From Trichodesmium sp. MAG_R04 (GTDB lineage Bacteria > Cyanobacteriota > Cyanobacteriia > Cyanobacteriales > Microcoleaceae), in assembly GCA_023356515.1 (NCBI GenBank), contig JAKQYG010000099.1, forward strand, positions 1-10,701: a DNA stretch of 10,701 nucleotides. Direction: 5' to 3'. Under the pieces are notes generated by a model. It saw nothing but the letters and a program-made list of their open reading frames with translations. It had not been told where the DNA came from and did no database searches. Positions 6,869-10,701 of this stretch are shown here, in pieces. Position 1 is the first letter of the stretch. The number at the start of each line of letters is the position of its first letter. The translations under genes were made by a program, and so were the position numbers.

Positions 6869-7624
6869 CTAAACTTTTACATCTGATACATCTGAACCTA
6901 ATGGCTTCAGGGGTCCAATTTTTCCTATTTGTTCTCGTATCCAATTTTCTAATAATTCGTCCATTAGACGTCGGCGCATTGATTCATCAAGCTGTGCTGG
7001 GATAAATTTTTCTAACCTAATAATTACTGTCCATTCTGTTAGTGGACGTGGCGACCAGATTTGCCCTGGTTGACTTACTGATAAGATTTTGCCTATAGAA
7101 GGATGTGGTTGATTTAAGGGAACAGGGCCTAACAAGCCTCCTGTTCGCCCTTCTGGACCTTCTGAATATTCACGAGCAACTTCGGCAAAAGTTTGCTCTC
7201 CTTCTGTTATCCGAAAGTATAGTTCATGAGCTAAACCAGGGTTTTTTGTCCGAATTAGAGAATATACTACTTGGTCTAAGCTGCTCTTACGAGTAAGAAA
7301 ATATCTTTCTACTCGGTTTTTCCAAGTTTGTTGTTTGAATTTTTCTAGTAATATTGGCCTAATTGCCATTTTTTCTAGTTGTTCTTGGTTTATATTTTGG
7401 CTCTTGAGCCATGCTTGCTTTGTTTCGGGGTTATTTAATTGGTATTGGGCTTCAAATTTTTCTAGGGCCGTCTTTGTTTCCTCTTCCGTACAAGTCAAGT
7501 TAGCTATCGCCTGGTCGATTATTACCCCTCGCAAAAAATGAGGCATTAACTGATAACGTTGTAAGAGCGATGGAATATCTTGGGCTTGCAATAATTTATC
7601 ACCGATTTGAAATAATCCTGTCAT
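6869..7624 (-). CDS. parvulin-type peptidyl-prolyl cis-trans isomerase (SurA/PpiC-like), cytoplasmic
   Basis: This 251-residue protein has an N-terminal helical, chaperone-like region (about 1-110) and a PpiC-type rotamase domain (about 115-210), followed by a basic and acidic helical tail. Diagnostic rotamase parts are FAEVAREYSEGPEGRTGGLLGPVPL (about 146-170) and SVSQPGQIWSPRPLTEWTVIIRLE (182-205). There is no signal peptide or membrane segment, unlike SurA or PrsA, so it should act in the cytoplasm. GGAG nine bases before the ATG (7634-7637 on the complement) supports the start. It is the first gene of the minus-strand cluster with the exporter and HlyD-type genes, although 417 bases separate it from the exporter. 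A role in folding or presenting the cargo is inferred from this context. A decayed copy of the gene lies directly upstream. Confidence 0.88.
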   Translation of the reverse strand: MTGLFQIGDKLLQAQDIPSLLQRYQLMPHFLRGVIIDQAIANLTCTEEETKTALEKFEAQYQLNNPETKQAWLKSQNINQEQLEKMAIRPILLEKFKQQTWKNRVERYFLTRKSSLDQVVYSLIRTKNPGLAHELYFRITEGEQTFAEVAREYSEGPEGRTGGLLGPVPLNQPHPSIGKILSVSQPGQIWSPRPLTEWTVIIRLEKFIPAQLDESMRRRLMDELLENWIREQIGKIGPLKPLGSDVSDVKV

Positions 7625-7633
7625 TTTTCATAT

Positions 7634-7637
7634 CTCC
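7634..7637 (-). promoter_or_regulatory. ribosome binding site of the isomerase gene
   Basis: GGAG on the minus strand lies nine bases from the ATG at 7624. The same GGAG is kept at 8456-8459 before the position of the lost start codon in the upstream pseudogene copy. This supports both the chosen start and the homology of the two leaders. Confidence 0.65.
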
Positions 7638-7831
7638 AACTGACTTACACTATTCCTTTTAATTTAGTCCTCTCTAAAAGGTAGTCCCTAATAATTTATT
7701 AATTCACTTTTTTATGGTTTTGCTTTTATTTCTTAATAAAATAAAATCAATAATCGTTTTTGCCTCTGCTGGTTATAAAGGCTCCCACATCAGTACCTAC
7801 TACTGTAAAAAAACTACACAATTCCGGTAAA

Positions 7832-8444
7832 GTATGGGTACCAACAACTTTCCTCCAGATAAGCGTGTCTGGACTATGGAAATATTGACGATCAACTTCG
7901 CCAAAAGTTTGCTATCCTTCTGGATATCTGAAAGTATAGTTCATAAGCTAAATCCGGACAATTCATCGGAACTAGAAAATATTCTTCTGATTCTTTTAAG
8001 CTGCTATTAGGATAGATAAAATATCTTTCTAATCTATTTCTCAAGGTTTGTTGTTTAAATTTTTCTAGTAACATTAGCCTAATTATTATTTCTTCTAGTT
8101 TTTCTAGGGTCATGTTCTGACTTTTCAGCAACCCTTGTTTAGTTTCAGGTTGATTTAATTAGTATTGGGTCTCTGATTTTTCATGCATCCCTTGTTTTTC
8201 TTCTTCTGTTAGTTATCATTGGGACATTTTCTGGCTTTTCAGCCATGGTTATTTAATTAGTATTGGGTCTCTAATTTTTCACTAGCCATAGTTTTTTCTT
8301 CTTCTTCTTTACAAGCCAAGTTAGCGATCGCCAACTCAATTATTATTCCTCGTAAAAATGAGGTATTAACTGATAAAGTTGTAATAATGATGGAATATCT
8401 TAGGCAGGCCAGAATTTATCACCGATTTGAAATAATCCTGTGAT
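7832..8444 (-). pseudogene. decayed tandem copy of the peptidyl-prolyl isomerase gene
   Basis: The sequence aligns along most of its length with the intact isomerase gene downstream. The clearest part (7892-8131) reads LEKFKQQTLRNRLERYF against LEKFKQQTWKNRVERYF, and LAYELYFQI against LAHELYFRI. The damage is plain. The ATG corresponds to ATC at 8444-8442. A Gln codon of QYQLNNP has become TAA at 8161-8159. One extra base near 7921-7924 shifts the frame and ends it at 7892. An internal duplication repeats the segment around the stop. The C-terminal rotamase part stops being recognisable near 7830, where the leader of the intact gene begins. The 79-codon open stretch at 7892-8131 starts at a TTG inside the domain and is not a gene of its own. 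Confidence 0.88.
8112..8316 (-). repeat. internal duplication inside the isomerase pseudogene
   Basis: Two segments, about 8112-8213 and 8227-8316, both align with the same part of the intact gene (around 7395-7500). They share a 22-base identical core at 8153-8174 and 8251-8272, offset by 98 bases. Both copies carry the same TAA in place of the Gln codon, so this duplication followed the stop mutation. Confidence 0.7.
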
Positions 8445-8770
8445 TTTTTTTATATCTCCAACTGATTTGCACTGTCCCTTTTAATCTAGTCTTCCATTAA
8501 AAGTAGTGACAAATAATTTTAGCAATTCATTTTTTTGACCCCTTTATGTTTATATCTTAGAAAGTAGATAATTTATATCTCTAAACTGACCTATTGCATT
8601 TTTGAACTGTTCCCCTATGAGTAGGAGGTAACTCCCTAGTTATCAAGCTCTCGATCAATATAAGTAAATATATATCTTTAAACTATGACCATAGCTTTAG
8701 TATGATCAATAATTATTTTTTGCCTGTGATCTTTATCAATATGCTCATTCAGCATATACTATTGTAATAT
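8445..8770 (-). repeat. duplicated leader region of the isomerase gene
   Basis: The stretch upstream of the pseudogene matches the stretch upstream of the intact gene (7625-7805). Examples are tatatctccaactga with tcatatctccaactga next to the start, and atcaataatt(a)tttttgcct near 8705 with atcaataatcgtttttgcct near 7746. Extra bases occur at about 8560-8690. The duplicated unit therefore included the leader and probably the promoter. A 7-bp hairpin (ATATGCT/AGCATAT, 8739-8757) is seen only in this copy. Confidence 0.65.
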
Positions 8771-9010
8771 CATAACATCGTCATAACTACTAAATTTTGC
8801 ATCATAAATTTTCGGATTTGTGGAAATCAGCCAGTTTTAACGACTAGATGGAAATGACTCAAGGGCTTTTAACTCCTAGTCAAGTATATATCCCTAGAGG
8901 TTTGCACATTAGAGGGAAAATTACTATGTATCAATCCCAAATCTTAATGTTTGTGTTTATTAGAGATAGTTCAATAATTTCTCACACTCTTAATCGTGTC
9001 CTCCTCACTC
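8771..9010. other. gene-free spacer
   Basis: AT-rich DNA without a convincing coding frame on either strand. A plus-strand open frame at 8848-9039 has a composition like random AT-rich DNA, no ribosome site and no recognisable domain, and it overlaps the more protein-like minus-strand fragment at 9011-9163, so it is not called. Confidence 0.5.
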
Positions 9011-9163
9011 CTAACTCCTTCTCCTCTGTTGATGATTAATTATCTTTTTTAAGAGTCCTCCCATTTGCTTTGCATAACCATGACCATCTAAAAATTGAGG
9101 ATTAGAGAGTGTCTTTTGTTTAACTTTCTCCCCATAATACAAGTATAGCACTCGAAGCAAAGG
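9011..9163 (-). pseudogene. C-terminal fragment of an unidentified protein-coding gene
   Basis: On the minus strand an open stretch of 50 codons after a TAA at 9166-9164 reads LLRVLYLYYGEKVKQKTL, then NPQFLDGHGYAKQMGGLLKK, and ends at TAG. Its hydrophobic and charged pattern is protein-like and unlike the surrounding DNA. There is no start codon or ribosome site at its head, and its first codons lie within the inverted-repeat element at 9141-9237, so it is probably the tail of a gene whose front is lost or displaced. The family is not recognised. A chance open frame cannot be excluded. Confidence 0.35.
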
Positions 9164-9237
9164 TTAGGACATTACTAAATGCTGAAATTCAGTCAGGGAT
9201 TACTTCTGACTTCTTACTTACCCGTAGTGCTATACTT
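9141..9237. mobile_element. 97-bp inverted-repeat element (MITE-like)
   Basis: AAGTATAGCACT (9141-9152) and AGTGCTATACTT (9226-9237) are perfect 12-bp inverted repeats. A further TCGAAG/CTTCGA pair lies at 9153-9158 and 9235-9240. The repeats contain TA followed by TAGCACT at each end, the same TA+TAG arrangement seen at the ends of the 130-bp element, so a TA-targeting origin is possible. The interior has no coding frame. Only one copy is in the window, so mobility is inferred from structure alone. Confidence 0.45.
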
Positions 9238-9325
9238 CGACTGCTATATAATTTTGTGTCGGTTGCTAATGATATACTCAAGTTGATATTTTTTTTCTCT
9301 GTGTAAGTAATTAATTCCTGCAATT

Positions 9326-9588
9326 CTAGTTTGGTTCGCCAATTTTATTAAGAGGATATTTCATTAAATTGAACTCTAATAATAAATCTCTTCCTAATTG
9401 AATAGTTTTCAGATTAGACCAATCTTTATGTAAATTTTGGGTACCAATATAAGCAGCTAAACAGGCATAATTATTTTCTACTCCTGGTTCTAAAATTACG
9501 CGACGGGGAGAGAAAGCTAAGGCTACTTTTAGATCTGTTTGTGCTAGTTTTACAAGTTATTCAATACAGTTTGCTTCAAGTCAGTCAT
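9326..9588 (-). pseudogene. 87-codon conserved-looking ORF broken by one missing base
   Basis: On the minus strand ATG at 9588 begins MTDLKQTVLNNL and then hits TAA. Adding one base (AACTTGTAAAA to AACTTGGTAAAA) continues as VKLAQTDLKVALAFSPRRV, then ILEPGVENNYACLAAYIGTQ and LHKDWSNLKTIQLGRDLLLE, with a clean end at IGEPN-TAG. The interval is 263 bases, one short of 88 codons including the stop, consistent with a single deletion. The composition is strongly protein-like, but the family is not recognised. CAGG abuts the ATG directly, too close for a normal ribosome site. The reading frame points away from the plus-strand gene at 9650. A sequencing error would give the same picture. Confidence 0.6.
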
Positions 9589-9641
9589 CCTGAAATAGAA
9601 ATTTAATATATTTACCTTTGACTAAAGAAATACAAAAGAAA

Positions 9642-9646
9642 AAGGA
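9642..9646 (+). promoter_or_regulatory. ribosome binding site of the glycosyltransferase-like gene
   Basis: AAGGA lies three bases before the ATG at 9650. The spacing is short but usable, and it favours this start over any later Met codon. Confidence 0.5.
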
Positions 9647-9649
9647 AAA

Positions 9650-10558
9650 ATGCGAATATTATTTACAATTCCTCATTTTTTTAACCCTGAAGGTAGCGGA
9701 AAACATGGTTCTTTACGCAAAGACCCACAAACGCGCAGAATAGCTCTTACTACCTGTTTAACTGCATTGAAAGCCTTATACGGTAAATATCAGTATATGA
9801 TTGATATTAGTAGAATCCAAGCTATTCCTGCTAATCAAAATAATGGAAATGATGTGGATATTATTGTTTGCACAACTCAAAGTTTTCATCTATTATCTCA
9901 GATTCCTTTGGCCTCAGATTTTCTGATGCACCACAACACTAATGTGGAACCCATGTTATTAGGATTTGAATGTCAAGCTGTACTTAAATCATGTCTAGGA
10001 AAGTATGATTATTATTGTTATTTAGAAGATGATTTAGTTCTACACGACCCTTGGTTTTTTGTAAAATTAAAATGGTTTAATCACCATACAGGAAATGGTA
10101 ATTTACTTCAGCCTAATCGTTATGAAATTTCACCTTTGGGGACTTTGCAAAAAGCTTATATAGATGGAAATTTAAATCCAAAAATAACAGCTAAATTTCA
10201 AAATATCCGAGAGCAACCTCAACTAAAGGGCAAAATTATGGAAAAGTTGATTACTTTTCACAAAACTTATAATCCCCATTCAGGTTGTTATTTTTTGAAT
10301 GCTGAACAAATGGCGGAATGGGCTAGTAAACCTTATTTTTTGGATAGAGATACCAGTTTTATTGGTCCGTTAGAAAGTGCTGCGACTTTGGGAATTATGC
10401 GGAGTTTTAGGGTCTATAAACCTGCTGCTGCTGACGCAAGTTTCTTGGAAATTCAACATTTTGGTACTACGTTCCTGAGTTTAATTGGTAACCAAATATC
10501 ACTCTTGGAAAGACAAGTTCAAGATAAAGAAAAAACTAAGACTGAAGCTAAAAATTAA
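9650..10558 (+). CDS. putative glycosyltransferase-like protein with an acidic EDD motif
   Basis: This soluble 302-residue protein has no signal peptide or membrane segment. It starts with a beta strand typical of nucleotide-binding glycosyltransferase folds (MRILFTIPHFFNPEGSGKHG). A central motif, YYCYLEDDLVLHDPWFF (121-137), resembles the DXD-type metal and nucleotide-sugar site of GT-A enzymes. A second conserved-looking block is NPHSGCYFLNAEQMAEW (208-224). FGTTFLSLIGNQISLLERQV (271-290) leads into a charged, probably helical tail. These features suggest transfer of a sugar from a nucleotide donor, but no family was confirmed and the substrate is unknown. The gene stands alone on the plus strand, divergent from the broken ORF at 9326-9588, and the second MITE copy begins 27 bases after its stop. 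A link to the exporter cluster is not shown. Confidence 0.85.
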   Translation: MRILFTIPHFFNPEGSGKHGSLRKDPQTRRIALTTCLTALKALYGKYQYMIDISRIQAIPANQNNGNDVDIIVCTTQSFHLLSQIPLASDFLMHHNTNVEPMLLGFECQAVLKSCLGKYDYYCYLEDDLVLHDPWFFVKLKWFNHHTGNGNLLQPNRYEISPLGTLQKAYIDGNLNPKITAKFQNIREQPQLKGKIMEKLITFHKTYNPHSGCYFLNAEQMAEWASKPYFLDRDTSFIGPLESAATLGIMRSFRVYKPAAADASFLEIQHFGTTFLSLIGNQISLLERQVQDKEKTKTEAKN

Positions 10559-10585
10559 GTCAAGGAAGAGACAAAAAAGAAACTA

Positions 10586-10701
10586 TAGTCATTACAATTA
10601 AGTTCCGTACAGTCTAACAATGTCATCCAGTGTTGTTTCTGGTATGCTGTAAGCCATAATCCAAAAAGTTAATTCTTCCCCCTATTCTACTGCTGGTTCT
10701 T
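10586..10701. mobile_element. second copy of the 130-bp MITE-like element, cut by the window edge
   Basis: From the flanking TA at 10584-10585 to the end of the window, 118 bases are identical to 615-732. The base before the TA differs (C here, T there), which places the boundary at the repeat. The right terminal repeat falls outside the window. The same 27-codon minus-strand stretch is present. It lies just downstream of the glycosyltransferase-like gene, in the same orientation as the first copy. Confidence 0.78.

Noticed and set aside
7892..8131. A separate 79-residue gene
   Set aside because: It starts at a TTG within a region homologous to the middle of the isomerase, follows an in-frame TAA, and ends at a frameshift, so it is part of the pseudogene.
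8848..9039. 63-codon plus-strand open frame
   Set aside because: It has no ribosome site, low-complexity AT-rich composition and no recognisable motif, and it overlaps a more protein-like minus-strand fragment.

Overview
The window is AT-rich and reads as cyanobacterial. It holds four copies of the octamer GCGATCGC (starting at 2311, 3000, 5436 and 8324), the cyanobacterial HIP1 palindrome. It also carries an exporter architecture common in that phylum, long gene-poor spacers, decayed gene copies and several remnants of small mobile elements. A filamentous, transposon-rich, low-GC cyanobacterium fits, but the genus cannot be fixed from the sequence alone.

Layout. At 1-272 (minus) is the N-terminal end of a polytopic membrane protein that runs off the left edge. 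The stretch 273-1064 has no intact gene: it holds a terminator-like hairpin (547-576), a 130-bp MITE-like element flanked by TA dinucleotides (617-746), and a relic that looks like the right end, or guide-RNA end, of an IS200/IS605-type element (about 766-915). The core is a minus-strand cluster read right to left: a parvulin-type peptidyl-prolyl isomerase (7624-6869), a 996-residue ABC exporter (6451-3461) and a 726-residue HlyD-type membrane fusion protein (3245-1065). A second IS605-end-like relic lies between the isomerase and the exporter gene.

Upstream of the isomerase gene (about 7830-8770) is a decayed tandem copy of that gene and its leader, with a lost start codon, an in-frame stop, a frameshift and an internal duplication. 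The stretch 8770-9640 holds an ORF fragment (9011-9163), an inverted-repeat element (9141-9237) and an 87-codon ORF broken by one missing base (9326-9588). On the plus strand at 9650-10558 is an intact gene with glycosyltransferase-like features. A second copy of the MITE begins just after it and runs off the right edge, with 118 of 118 visible bases identical (flanking TA included).

How the genes work together. The exporter and HlyD proteins should form the inner-membrane part of a type I secretion system, completed by a TolC-like outer-membrane protein encoded elsewhere. The exporter has a cyclic-nucleotide-binding-like domain and a C39-like domain, but the C39 catalytic Cys, His and Asp positions are all replaced, so it probably recognises cargo without cutting a leader. 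The isomerase has no signal peptide and probably acts on the cargo in the cytoplasm. No substrate gene is visible in the window.
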